Assembly: GCF_001522545.3 (NCBI RefSeq)
Contig: NC_031781.1
Coordinates: forward strand, 12,715,487-12,779,486
Length of the DNA: 64,000 nt
Source of the DNA: Parus major
Lineage: Eukaryota > Chordata > Aves > Passeriformes > Paridae
Direction: 5' to 3'
The notes beneath the pieces are model-generated. The model worked only from the letters and a program-made list of their open reading frames with translations, was not told the origin of the DNA and made no database searches. Positions 1-11,215 of the stretch are shown here, piece after piece. The first letter of the stretch is position 1. Every line of letters starts with the position of its first letter. The position numbers were made by a program, and so were the translations under genes.

Positions 1-1541
1 ATTCCCCATCCCAGGTGCACACACAACTGCAGGAACAGTGAGGCACTTGTGTGCTCTGTGCTTTAGAAAACATCAGCTGTGTTCAGACTGTTTCCATTGC
101 TTCCAGTCCATATCCACAGGAAAAGAGTCCCAGAATTCCACCCAGAATCACCTGCATTGCACACACAGCGTAAGAGAGAAGCACCCAAGGGAACCGATGC
201 AATCCACCACAACATGGCAACAGATTCAATACAATATAGCAAAATTAAAACATATAAAAATTTTCAAATAAAGCTACACCAGTTTGAAACCATTAGAGAA
301 TTCTAACTAGGAATTAACTCCTACACTGCAAGAGAAACAGCCATTATAAGCTTCCTAATGACAATAAAATAAATGTGCAAATGCAGCAAAATACATGATT
401 ATGCAGGGCCCATAACAGCATAGTCACACCATACGCCACATTTCCATACACAGAAAGCCACTGCTCTGGTCTCAGTATCAAATAATAACAAAAAAGGACA
501 AAGTATTCCTAACTCTAGGATTCCAAATTTATCTCTCAGGATGCTTAATACCTAAAACCTCAGAATCTACTACCAACCCAAATCTTTTCAAAAGAGTTTC
601 TTTCGTATATCAAAGTTTAAAAGATCTCCACTGGTACAAATGTTTCATTACATGTAAATATATGAATATGAATGTGGTTCTCTTTAACAATACAGTTATC
701 TATATTACAATACAGGAAGAAAATAATCAAGTCATTTTAGAAGCTTTAAGTAGCATTCAAAGTATTTATATAAGCCAGAATCCTTCTTATGTGCAACACC
801 AGTCCTTACATATGACTCCCAAAGTTAAGTATTATTAATCTTCCTCTGAAGAATAGTATTTCCATCATTTCTTCCTTTCTGTTCTTCTCTATTCCCCCGG
901 ATTCAGATCCTGATAGTGGGTCTGTAACTCTTATTCTCAAGATCTCCTCTCAGAGACGTGCCATCACAGCACTTGTCATACTGGGATTTTATCCCACCTA
1001 AGCAAGTATTCTCAAAACAAATCAGAATTAACGTGACATGAAAAGTGTTAATATATCACAATACTAGAAAGCAATTCTTTTCCCTGAACCTGAGAAAGTG
1101 AAAAATAGGATAACATATTAACAGAATTTTTCCAAGTCAAGTGTACACAATGCTTGTGGTTTTGAGGTTTTTTGTTATAAAACATATTCTAATTCAAATA
1201 CTCAAACGTTTCTCAGTTTCAATATTTTCTTAATTTTTCTTAAATCACACTGTCATGGCCTAACAGCTACAGCTTCAGTTGCAGAACTGAGAAGGCTACA
1301 CTTCACAACAGGTATAAGACACTAAAGTTAATTAATGGACTAGGATTCAAACAGAAAAACTGATGAAAAGCTGACACAGAAATCTTTCTCATTGAAAACA
1401 CTTAGGTAAAGAGAAATGACAGTGCTTGCTACCAGAAATAATGAATCAGTGGAGGGAAGCTTACAAATTATACTAATTAGTAAGAAGCAGGCAAGAAAAA
1501 TAAGAGCCTCAAAGCAGGAGCAGCATCTTGGCAAAACTCAC
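1..1541. other. AT-rich noncoding stretch, no feature seen
   Basis: No reading frame resembles a known protein and no repeat family was recognised. The + strand is rich in A and C, which continues to about 10.5 kb and would suit intron or 3' UTR sequence of a leftward gene. Confidence 0.5.
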
Positions 1542-1678
1542 ACAAGCAAAGGCACCCAGTCGAGGCCCCACCATCTTCTGTGTCCTTCAAAGGAGAAACC
1601 CAGCAGTCCAATGTTTGCCCCACGGAATTACAGCAACCAGCCTGGGCAAACGCCCCACTTACTAAAGCAGTTTTTAAG
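1542..1678 (-). CDS. Tentative internal exon, unknown product
   Basis: Read on the minus strand, this 137-nt block follows an acceptor with a fair pyrimidine tract (CACTGGTTTCTTTTTAG) and is followed by a near-consensus donor, TTGT|GTGAGT (1,536-1,541). One frame is open throughout: one leading base, 45 codons, one trailing base. It gives a Cys- and Gly-rich peptide beginning LKTALVSGAF and ending GASTGCLCL; the other two frames contain stops. The open frame extends in both directions, so openness alone is weak evidence. I do not recognise the peptide. It lies on the same strand as the 8.5 kb candidate exon and the CpG-island donor, but its phase does not join that exon directly, so another exon would be needed between them. 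It could be a chance splice-site pair. Confidence 0.15.
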
Positions 1679-4600
1679 CTAAAAAGAAACCAGTGTGACC
1701 AATCTGCTGCTATGAATGGCCAAGCTTGGTTACATCCACAGAGACTGAAGCAACTGCAGATAAAATACACACAGTCTCTGGCAAGGTAAATGAGTGTTCT
1801 GCTTACAACGACATCTATTACTTCTGAGAGCACCACAACTGCTCACGTGAGATTTATATTCTCCTACACATAAAAAGACTCAGAACAATTTTCTTAACCT
1901 CTCATACAACTGCAAAATTTACCCATCCTTCCAGTAAAATGTGCATTAACACAGAGTTTTGTTACGTTTCCGTACTATGTTCATTCAATCAGCATGTTCT
2001 GCCTCGTTCAGATTTCACTTCCTTAAGTCAGAAAAGAAAATGTCAGAATGCACTTGACAGGAAAATCTGGTTTGGTTAAACAGCTCAAGGCTTTCCAAGT
2101 GAATGTAAACCTTGAAAAAGATACTAATTTTTAGTGAAACCACTCTTATTGTTTTGAAAATTTCTTCATTCCTACGAGTATCATTTTAAAAAAAAACTTT
2201 TTAGTGTCAAACAACCCCAAATATTTCAACCATTCTAGAGACAGAACTGGAATGCAAGTGGGACTTATATAACAGCCTCTTTTAGGACAAAAATCAGGCT
2301 CTTACAATGCAGTTCTTTTTGTATTTAATAGAAGCCCACTTCCTTACTAATTGTCACTGTTTCTGTGACTGAAAACTGCAATTAGTTACACTTCACAACA
2401 CACATGAACCACACATATTGTGGTTATATTATTCAACCTGAACATTAATAGTAGGACTGTTATAAATTCTAGAGGAATTGCATCACCACACCTATTTTAT
2501 TAAACCATTTGTGGCAAGAGACAGTTGAATGCTGTGTATCTTTTAAATACATTATTCTAGCTAGGAAAAGAGTTAGTCTACCAGATGAATTAAAGAAGCC
2601 AAGAAACCAAAAACCAAGACTACTATTTAATTTGTTCAAACAGTAGTTAAGTTTTAAGATCACGTAAAATATGAAAAAAATAAAATGCATTACTAACACT
2701 GTCCTATTTTCAAATGGACCTCATAGTTACAAACAAGTTTCACTAGAAAAATAGAACTGACAGCAAAACAAAACCAACAAAGGAAAACAATTTTCATTAG
2801 TTCAAATGAAACTAACCAGGACTACCAGCAGTAAAAACCCAATTCTTTTAAATTCCGAAATGAATCTCCTCTCCTGACCTTTATAGAGCTCAAGATGCAT
2901 ACGTACACAGAATAAACAAAATAATTTGAAAGCAAATTCACTGAGTGTGCTTGACCTTTGAAACAGCGCAGATAATTTTAATCAGATTTGCACAATGTTA
3001 GTCTGTCTCAGGTTCCTTGTAGTAACACAAAGATGATAAAACTACTTAAGGAAAATAAAAGCCAACATTTTACAAAAATAAAACCATCTTTAAATATTTT
3101 TTTTTAAATATACCTAGGAGTCTCAGATTCAGAAAAGATTCCTCTGAAATTCTACTCCCTCAATATTGAGCTAAGATGCATAACTCAGCTGTAGAGAGAA
3201 AAGCCCTTTCTGCCAGTTATGCAGGTTTCTGTCTCAGTTAAGATGAAGAGCTGACATCTAAAAGAAAAAAAAAATAAAGTCATTTACACGAACATTTTAA
3301 AAATCGGGTTTTGTAGGAGTGGCCTGTAGTTGCCTCCTTGATCACCTAGCTTGCAGTGGTTGCTTAAAGCTTCTGAGTCACATTGATTATCTTAGCTTTT
3401 TCAAAGCTAATGACTAAAAAATATCAAGATCTGCAGCACAAATAACCTGACAAGCAGTGCTGACTAGTAAAAAATCTCTAGTTACAAAAAGCAGAAGTTG
3501 TCAGAAGTACACACAAATGAGCCTTAGCTGAACTAGCTGGCAGCACCTTCCTTTGTGGAAGGACAGATGTTACACCAGGAGTTAAACAGCATTTAGAGCC
3601 ACCAAAGCTGACCATTGCTTGCAGTGCTTGGAAAAAACAAGGAAGGAAACCTTATACTTCATACCAGCCCCAAAGCAGGTCACTGCAAGTGCTTCTATTA
3701 CTTGTGCCTGATGAAATGAGAATAATTAGCGTGGGGAGCTGAAAGCCTTCTTTAGGTTCACAATGTTCAACCTCCATCAAATTACACCTTCCATGCCAAC
3801 AGCAACAAGAGGGTTCTACCCAAGCCGGAAAAGAGAGCATGAGAATAAAATGCAACTAAACAAAGACACTTTAAAGGCTGAAGTTTGGCTTTAGTATTTT
3901 TGAGAAAAAGCAACAGTGAGTAGGACATAGATACTCATTAATTGTTTGCCCAGTTCAGGGACACAATAACACAACATAGCTCTGTCAAATAATGCACTTT
4001 ATCTAACAGCACCAGTCCAAATTACTCCTGGCCTAGTTGCTTTTAAAGCTTCACTTCTTACTATTTCCAGAGAGATGTTCAGTTTAATAAACCACTTAGA
4101 ACAGGTGGAAAAGAAATGTAAAGTAAATACTATTAACTACATGAATTTTTATGTATTCATGGCTCACAAATCAATTTTCTCTATTGGCTGTTTCCTTGTA
4201 GAACCTCCACTACCCTTGTAATTCTTATGAGCAGCAACGTGAGTCAAATGTGTTCCTAAAGAACTTGGTCCCCTTATCCACACTTAGACCACTGTGAGCA
4301 AACCTGGTACTATTTGACATGGTCTCTGAGACAATAACCAAGAGAACAGAACTCTGAAAACCAGCTTTTCTGAGAGCTAACACATGTTGAGGTGGGATCA
4401 CGAACAACACAGCTTTCCAGAACAGCATTCCTCCATTTGCGTGTCACTGATTCATTCTCTGAAACTGCTGCAGGCCAGCAAACCCTTTCAGATTATGGCA
4501 ACAACCACATTCCTCTTCTGCCACACTGTTTTGGTCTTTTTCTCTCTCTTTTGCTCACAGGCAATTTTACAGCTTGTCTGCAACAGCTATCTGATATCCA

Positions 4601-5464
4601 CATCTTTTCCTATTAAGGAGTTTAATTTATTCAGCTTATCAGGAAGGCTGAGAAGGGAGCTGATCACTGTTCAGAGACACTGGCACAGTCTGTCAGTGTG
4701 AAGCATTCTGACCTTGCAAACAGAGTCACAGAGGCCCTGGCACCTGGAAATAAATCATACAATGATGAGCACAATGGGTGGTTCCTTACAATACTGGCAA
4801 ATATTATTGATATTTGCCTCATCCAGCCTCAACACACGACAGAACCTGTTACAATGTGAGTGCTATAATAACAATAAAACATGTAAGAAATAATGTAGAA
4901 TAGTTTTATCTTTCCTAATAAAGTCTTCATATTCCTATATTTTCCATATGCAATAAATGCTCACACACATGATCAAAAACTTACATTACACTAGAAAAAA
5001 AAAAGGAAAAGCAGCTGCTAAATGGAATAGAACTTTAAGTTTGATATTTTCCTTTCAAATTTTAAAGCAATCTTCTACATCTTTAGGCAAACAAAAACTT
5101 TTAAAAAGACTTGTTTTCCTGAGAAATTTTCGTTTATTTGAATAGTCTTATCAAAATATCTATATTAAAATGCACTGTTTTATCTAACCTTCAAATACCT
5201 CAAATTGTATCTTGAGTAAGATTCTTTGCACTGTTTATCTTCAATATCCAAACACCTTCTTCCTGATTTAAATCCTCTCATAGAACTTCAAACAATCCTG
5301 ATTTTTGTTACAAAGCTGCAGACAAGCAGCTATTCCCAGCCCACAACTATTTGTGAACAGTCACATTTCTACAATTGGACTGCCAAGAATATTCTCCATA
5401 TTCTCCCTTCTCCAATTCAGTCTGTAGTAGGACAACTGATAATATTTGCATTTATAAAAACTTC

Positions 5465-5482
5465 ATATATATATATATATAT
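5465..5482. repeat. (TA)n microsatellite
   Basis: An uninterrupted run of TA dinucleotides, about nine units. Confidence 0.9.
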
Positions 5483-6264
5483 TTCATTACCAATATTTCA
5501 TTATTGTTTTTAATAAGCAAATAATCAGTCTTACACCAGTCTGTAATGAAAACTGAACTGAACACTTTAGTTGACAATAGTTTGCGGCAATACACGAACA
5601 GGCACAGTAGTTTGACAATCAACACTTCCCCAAACAATAACATCACTGCATTTTAAATCCAACTCCTATAAAGGCTTGCAAAGCAATGGAAGCTGAAGTC
5701 CAGGGTCATAAAATTTTCTAGAAAAATATTAGGTAGACCATGAGGTCTTCATTCGAGTTCTGTTTGTCTACATTTTGGGTTTCCTATTAATACGTGAACC
5801 TAACCATATTTTTAAACAAGACTACATATTTTCTTCAGCAAAACACCTGCCTAATCAAAAATAAGACTTAGAGACTCATAAACCCCAGATTTAGGCAAGC
5901 TCCCTTCTGTCCTTCCCCCCTTTCTTTCTAATATTGAATATTTTACAAACAAATTTCACCTGAAAATTTCCATGCAATGAACCGAATTCTGCTATCCTGA
6001 AATAGGATTCATCACAACCATGTAGTTCTTAAATACTTAATAACACAACATGTACTAAAAAGAGACTGAAAGCCTGAAATCATTAGAGGTCTCCAGCACA
6101 AGAAATAAAAAGGAGACATATATTTCTCTGCAAGTATAATTTTAAAGTCCTTTCAGAGAGGGAGAAAGGCTGTCAGCTTGCTTGTTCTGCAAGCAAGTAA
6201 TGAAGCTCTTGGTTATGATTCATGGAAATGCCAAAATTATCGAAGATAACGTATACAAAATTAA

Positions 6265-6312
6265 TTTTTTTCTTTTCTTTTTTCTATTGTTTCTTTCTTC
6301 TTTTTTCTTTTT
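6265..6312. repeat. Polypyrimidine low-complexity tract
   Basis: About 48 bases made almost entirely of T with scattered C (TTTTC/TTTCT units). The minus strand is the purine-rich strand. Confidence 0.8.
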
Positions 6313-7194
6313 GAAAGGTGAGTATCAGAAAGGCAGCAAAAGTCAGGTAAAGCATCAAAATGGGCAAAGTAGTATGAACAGAAAACAACAAAAGCAAGCA
6401 CCTTTTCATTTTAAGTGACCATCTAGAAAAACATTACTGCATTAATGCTATTCAGAAGCTATTTCAAAATCCAAAGTCCCTATGAAACACTTTACTTCCT
6501 ACTAGTTTAAGGAATCATTATTTTGTTTTCACTAACAGAACACTGATGTTCATTCCTAATGCCAGCTAAATGCAAATTTGAGCCTCATGTGTTACCTACT
6601 GCTTTCTAACAGACCTTCATTATCTCATAGTTCTCAGTTAAGACTTGTGCACAAATCCAGCAAAACAGTTTAGAAGATACTTAATTTTCAGTATTTGCAT
6701 AATAACACTGAACAGGATAAATAATATGCATACTTAGTGCCAAGAATCAGCACTATGCCAATTTAAAGCCTTATTCTTTAACATTTCAGAAGTAATTTTG
6801 AAAGCAAATTAAACGACATATATAAAGTATTCCAACAAGTCAGTATGCAATGACTTTTGAACAACAAAACAACTGCCAAGGCCAATACCTACAAGACACA
6901 TCCGATTTTTAGTGACTTAAGACCTTGCTAAATCTCTGCAAACATTAGTGCTAAAAACCCTTTACATTCAGAAGAATTGATATAAATGTTTTTGACTCCT
7001 CAAGCAGTAAGACAGAGCATTATTTTGATAAAGTAACAGGCATCACTGCAGTGCCAATAGAGAAATTCTGTACTTTGGCATATCTACAAATGTGAAGCAG
7101 ACAAATGCAGCTGTTATGTGTTACAATGCAAATCTGATGAGCTACACTGGGAATATTCAGTATTGCAGTGCAAATTGATGAGAGGAGAAGCACA

Positions 7195-7620
7195 AAGTCT
7201 GAATAAAATAAAAAGGTTTATTTAAATCTCACAATTAGGACATTTTCTTTAGTATTGTCCAAAGGATTAAAACCAGCTTTTATTTTAAAGACCTCTTTAC
7301 AATTTTTCAAGTTTGCTACTAGAATAACCACCCCACTTGTAAGAGGAGTAGAAGCACTCTATAGATTTGAAAAATTCTACCCTGTTCCTGTAACAATCTG
7401 GAGGGACCTGTGCAAAGACCAGCTCCCCTCTGCAGGTACCCTCAGCCCTCCCACCCTGACACGTCCCCATCAGGGATCATAGTCTGAGGAACCTCCACTC
7501 TGGGGCCTTTTATAGCTTGGGATTCCCCTCACAGTCAGAGCACTGGCAGAGATCTCTTTCAATCATTTTCAGTCTGTACCTTGTAGGAATACAGTTAGCA
7601 GACTACCTTGAAATTTAAGG
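7195..7620 (-). mobile_element. Possible LTR-like relic (TATA box and polyA signal)
   Basis: Read on the minus strand, a patch richer in GC than its surroundings carries a good TATA box (TATAAAAGG, complement of 7,506-7,514). About 290 bases downstream is AATAAA (complement of 7,217-7,222). This spacing is what a solo LTR would show. I could not find clear TG...CA ends, a target-site duplication or any internal retroviral coding sequence. It could equally be a gene-terminal sequence or a chance arrangement. No retroviral gene is present. Confidence 0.2.
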
Positions 7621-8068
7621 AAAGGTAGGACGAATTTTTTTCAATTAAGAGCTGCTGCAGAAACCCTTTCAACAGCTGAGTCACTGAGAGAACAAGTGAA
7701 ATCTAACTGCACAGTCCTCAACAACACTGCATGGACACTGAGGGTGAGGCACAATCAGGGCCAGACAAAATGCAAGCTTCCTTTTTACCAGTAAAGCTTT
7801 CTAAATGCTGATTATGAAGCTGCTTTTCCCATACAACCCAATTTTATCCATAGTTTGTGTGCACATTATTATGTGGAGAGGTAAACCCTTCAATACAAAA
7901 ACTTACATGTGAATGTGAAAGGCCTCAAATTCTGAAACTGGATGTTTACCATGGATACTAAGAATTATCCTGTAGCTTTGTGACAATCACATTTACCTCC
8001 CTGGTACCCAAAGGAACCCAGCAGGCATTTTATCAGCAAACAAAGCAAACAAAGATCTGGTTAGGCCT

Positions 8069-8070
<2 letters not shown>
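7621..8070. other. Noncoding stretch
   Basis: It holds a weak 51-nt exon-like block on the minus strand (7,907-7,957). A consensus GTAAGT donor follows it and one frame is open, but its phase does not match the 8.5 kb exon and its acceptor is poor. Nothing else was recognised. Confidence 0.4.
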
Positions 8071-8109
<39 letters not shown>

Positions 8110-8112
8110 ATA
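8071..8112. repeat. (AAAT)n tetranucleotide microsatellite
   Basis: About ten perfect AAAT units in a row, flanked by A-rich sequence. Confidence 0.95.
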
Positions 8113-8496
8113 CCAAACAAGCAAACAAAAAAACACAAATTACACACTCATTTGAACACTGCACTTGGAAAACATGAGTTATAAACTACAAGGACGCACA
8201 TGGAACACATTGCTCCAAACATGTCTTAGAGTTTTATTTGATAAATTACTGGTGGAGTAGAGAAAGACAAAAAGAATGAATGTAATTTATTAAGACTTTC
8301 TTTAAAGCGTCCATCTCCCCCTAGAGCTTATGTAAATAACAAAGCAACAAAGCCATGTAGCCCTAGAAGAATAACTTAAATCTAAGTGAGAAAAAATTTA
8401 TGGAAAGGCAAAAAAGACACTTGAGATATTATTTTAATAAGGAGAAAATATGGATGATACTGATCAACTTAGATTGATGCACAAAAAAAACACTAC

Positions 8497-8671
8497 CTGC
8501 ACAGCACCATAATATCTGAAAGCAATCAATTTGCATTTTGTAATCATTCTCCTAATAGGATTTGAGCTACAGAAGTCAACAGGTTTTTCTTGGAGACTTA
8601 ATATATCAACATTTGGCCCTCTGCGGTAAGCATGGCCAATTTGTCTGAAGTTGTCACACACTGAAGACATT
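8497..8671 (-). CDS. Candidate coding exon with start codon, unknown protein
   Basis: On the minus strand this 175-nt block follows an acceptor (CTGATTTGTGTACAG with an upstream pyrimidine-rich stretch) and ends at CAG|GTAGTG (donor complement 8,491-8,496). From an ATG at the second exon base it reads 58 codons without a stop and ends on a complete codon (phase 0). The peptide begins MSSVCDNFRQIGHAYRRG, includes LQEKPVDFC and NPIRRMITKCK, and ends AFRYYGAVQ. It is basic, of mixed composition, and has no signal peptide, membrane segment or motif I recognise. An in-frame TGA lies just upstream in the presumed intron, so the frame is limited to this block. It sits about 2.1 kb downstream of a CpG-island splice donor (10,817). 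Joined to that ATG-free leader, this would be the first ATG, though in a weak Kozak context. A 175-base open frame can occur by chance, so this is a hypothesis. Confidence 0.3.
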
Positions 8672-10035
8672 CTGTACACAAATCAGCTGACAGTGTTGGA
8701 AAGTGACAATATTTTTAACCTTTGCAAAAACAGGCAAAATTATAAATATATGAAATAATATAAATAAACGTAATTGACATAATTGAAGCTGCAGATACTG
8801 TAGAAGAAAGAATGACTGACATGTATAAAACTGAGTAATTCAATTTTCTGCAAATTCACAAAAGGATTCATGTGACAGATGACAAAATGAATGAGAGGAT
8901 TATACATTGTAACTATAAAAAGGCAAATCCTATAAAGTACATACACAGTTGTAATATGCAAGACAAGTGGATAATCCCATGTTCAACGTTAAGTTATATG
9001 AGTTGACCCATTGTTTCCGACAGCATCTCTATATCCTCCAATTTTCCCAGCATGTAAAAGTATTAACTTGGTCACTAGCAAAGTCAATGGAAACTGCAAA
9101 TACATAGTTCAAAGGCTGTCAAACTGAAATATTTTACTATGATTACAGGCTTTGGGTAACACATTCTTCTCATTGCACTCTAAGACGGAAACATAAACCA
9201 TAACAAGAAAACAAAATTATAAGAAGCTGAATAAAACCATCTGAAAAATGGATCCAAATAAATGTTTAATAAATAAGTGTAGGCTCTACAGCTTTCACAT
9301 ATTGCTGCCTTAATTCTTCTAAGTTTTCTCAATACTACAATGCCAATTAAATTAGCATTATTATAATAGCATATTCTGAAGAGATTGAATTAGAACTTGC
9401 ATTAGAAGTGCTATACTTGGCAAAGTAACAGCTCCCATTGAATGAAACTAGCAGCGCCTCTGACCAAATGTCTCACAAGGGGAAAGGAAAAGAAAAACAA
9501 GCTGCAAGAAAAAAACTGAAGGTTTCATAGTAAGTGGTAGAATTGACAAGCAAACTAAACTCAGCTTTTGCCAGCAGTCTACCTAACACAGGAAAAAAGC
9601 AGTGTGTGTGTATGCGCAGAATATTTCAGCACACAGAATGTAACTTTTAAAGATAGGAAAAGTACTCTCCTGTCCTTCAAAGATTTAAAACTATTCAGAA
9701 TGTCTAAAAGTGCACTTGAAGGAAAACATGAAAGCAGATTATCCAATCAGGGGGCCTGTGATTTATTGGAGATAAGAAACATCTTGTCCTGAGGAAAAAG
9801 GCAAAATATTTAATGCCATCTTTCCATTAGACAATTCAGTGATTTGATTTAAAATTACGGTCTTAGTACATGCACTGTAATGTCTTATTTGAATCACCAA
9901 CATCCAACCTTCAAAAATTAAATACTTAACTGCTTACAGGTGGACATATTGTGCAACTGTTCTTTGAACTGAACTTTTTATTTTCCTCTTTTTGAGATTA
10001 TGAAGTCATGTAAGACTTTTTACATTACACCCCTG
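8672..10035. other. AT-rich noncoding stretch, presumed first intron
   Basis: No exon, repeat family or RNA gene was recognised. If the leftward gene model is right, this is part of its first intron. Confidence 0.4.
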
Positions 10036-10066
10036 AAAAAAAAAATTAAACCTAATTTTTTTTTTT
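10036..10066. repeat. Short A/T inverted repeat (hairpin)
   Basis: Perfect 13-base arms, A10-TTA and TAA-T10, are separated by a 4-base spacer (AACC). Such runs are common in AT-rich vertebrate DNA. Confidence 0.8.
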
Positions 10067-10810
10067 CTCTCAAAACAACTTTCAGCTGAAAATCCCTGAT
10101 CTCACACTTTAGTCTCCATCCTACAATCAAGAAGACTGCTTTTGGGAGGAGGTCGGGAGTGGGGCTATTTTTTGTCCTTCATCTTGATTTTATTAATTTG
10201 CAAAAATCTGCAATATGAATCTATTCCTTGGACACGTGATATCCTCGGAAAAAAACATAACTACCTTTATCTACTCTATGGTATTGCCACGCAGCCTACG
10301 CATGTTCAGCTAAAATCATTTAGGAACTGGTATGAAAGCACTTGATCCATCACTTCGACAAAGCCCGTAAGGTTTCTGAAATGGTTTTAAGTTTTACTGC
10401 CTTACACAGAAATTTAAACTTAAGCGATTGCTCAGTCTCAGCGATCCAAACACGAGCTCCTTGTTGCAATGACTGCCTCGCGTTTTGCTGGAGCATGGGA
10501 ATTAATGGATCTGCTCTAACACACCTGCCTCTCACCAGGGGACCACAGCAGCGCCCACGAGGGGCAAATAAAAACATTGAATTACGCGAAACGTCCCCAC
10601 GAGACATCTCAATATCCGGCGGGGAGGGACGGGAGGATGGCGGGGCAGCGAGGGGGCGGCGGGCGCGGAGGGCACCGGGGCGGCACCGCCTCAGCAGCGG
10701 GGACAGCGCTACCCTCGGGCTCCCCCTCAGCGCCCGCCGCCCGCTCCTGCCGCTGGAGCGCTCGGCGGCGGGGACGGGGAGAAGGAGGGTGAAATGAACA
10801 CAAAATGGAG

Positions 10811-10900
10811 ACTTACAGTCCCGCTGTGACACGCCTGCGCGGCCCCGCCTCTGGCGGCGCGGGGCCGGGGCGGGACCGCCGCGCTGTCAGGGCCCGCCGG
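10811..10900 (-). other. Candidate noncoding first exon and its splice donor
   Basis: The minus strand reads ...AGCGGGACT|GTAAGTCTCC, a strong donor whose exon ends at 10,817. The exon side is GC-rich island sequence with no ATG for more than 100 bases, as expected for a 5' UTR exon. The right boundary given here is arbitrary because the transcription start cannot be seen. The next exon may be the block at 8,497-8,671, which supplies an ATG. Confidence 0.4.
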
Positions 10901-10950
10901 GACGGGGGCTGAGGGGCCGAGGTCCCTGAGGACTGTGGTCGGTTTAATTG

Positions 10951-11008
10951 CCTATCGCAAATTTTCTCGTCTATCGCTGGTTTTCTCGTCTATCGCCGGT
11001 TTTCCCGC
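10951..11008. repeat. Three tandem copies of a 19-bp unit in the CpG island
   Basis: Three adjacent near-copies occur at 10,951-10,970, 10,971-10,989 and 10,990-11,008. The shared pattern is CTATCGC, two or three variable bases, then TTTTC(T/C)CG. The first copy has CAAA in place of TGG/CGG and is one base longer. The unit is not a known satellite to me. Its position beside the likely start sites suggests a repeated factor-binding site, but that is inference. Confidence 0.85.
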
Positions 11009-11215
11009 TTGTGGCGGGCACAGGAGGATGGTGAGGGGAGCGGCTCCGTGGCCGCCCAGCAGGTGCCAGCCCCCCCGGAGATGAGGGGACACCTGAGGAG
11101 TGCAGCAGCAGCACCGTGCTCAGGGCAGGCCGCGCCCGAGGTGGGCCCGCAGCGAAAAGCCTCAGCAGTTGTGTAGACGCTTCTCTTGGCGATACGAGTC
11201 GCTCACACCGTTACA

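Larger units (their letters stand above)
1679..7194. other. AT-rich noncoding stretch with short simple repeats
   Basis: I see no convincing exon. There is a strong minus-strand acceptor-like site at 3,258-3,275 (pyrimidine run, then TTTTAG), but the sequence after it has stops in all three frames within about 75 bases, so it could only begin a terminal or noncoding exon. A (TA)n run lies at 5,465-5,482 and a T/C-rich tract at 6,265-6,312. Nothing else was recognised. Confidence 0.5.
10540..11215. promoter_or_regulatory. CpG-island promoter
   Basis: This is a sharp rise in GC and CpG density against AT-rich flanks: some 60-base lines hold about eight CpGs. GC boxes of Sp1 type lie at 10,843-10,850 and 10,865-10,876. 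A YY1-like site (AGGATGGCGG) lies near 10,634-10,643 and an NRF1-like CCTGCGCGG near 10,834. CpG islands of this kind mark transcription starts of vertebrate genes and are often bidirectional. Both directions have splice-donor signals: GACT|GTAAGT on the minus strand (10,811-10,816) and ATG|GTGAGG on the plus strand (11,028-11,036). The long open frames through the island reflect stop-codon depletion in GC-rich DNA and are not called as genes. Confidence 0.85.

Noticed and set aside
4987..5005. Six-base 'microexon' between a strong minus-strand acceptor and GTAAGT
   Set aside because: The long pyrimidine tract followed by TGTAAT|GTAAGT looks like splice sites, but TGTAAT gives a stop in one frame and nothing else supports so small an exon.
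7907..7957. 51-nt minus-strand exon-like block (peptide IHGKHPVSEFEAFHIH)
   Set aside because: The donor is good, but the acceptor lacks a pyrimidine tract, the phase does not follow the 8.5 kb exon, and the peptide is unrecognised.
10342..10832. Overlapping 151- and 160-codon open frames on opposite strands in the CpG island
   Set aside because: GC-rich DNA is depleted in stop codons, the peptides are Arg/Pro/Gly-rich with no family resemblance, and both strands are open at once. The minus-strand frame also crosses the splice donor at 10,817.
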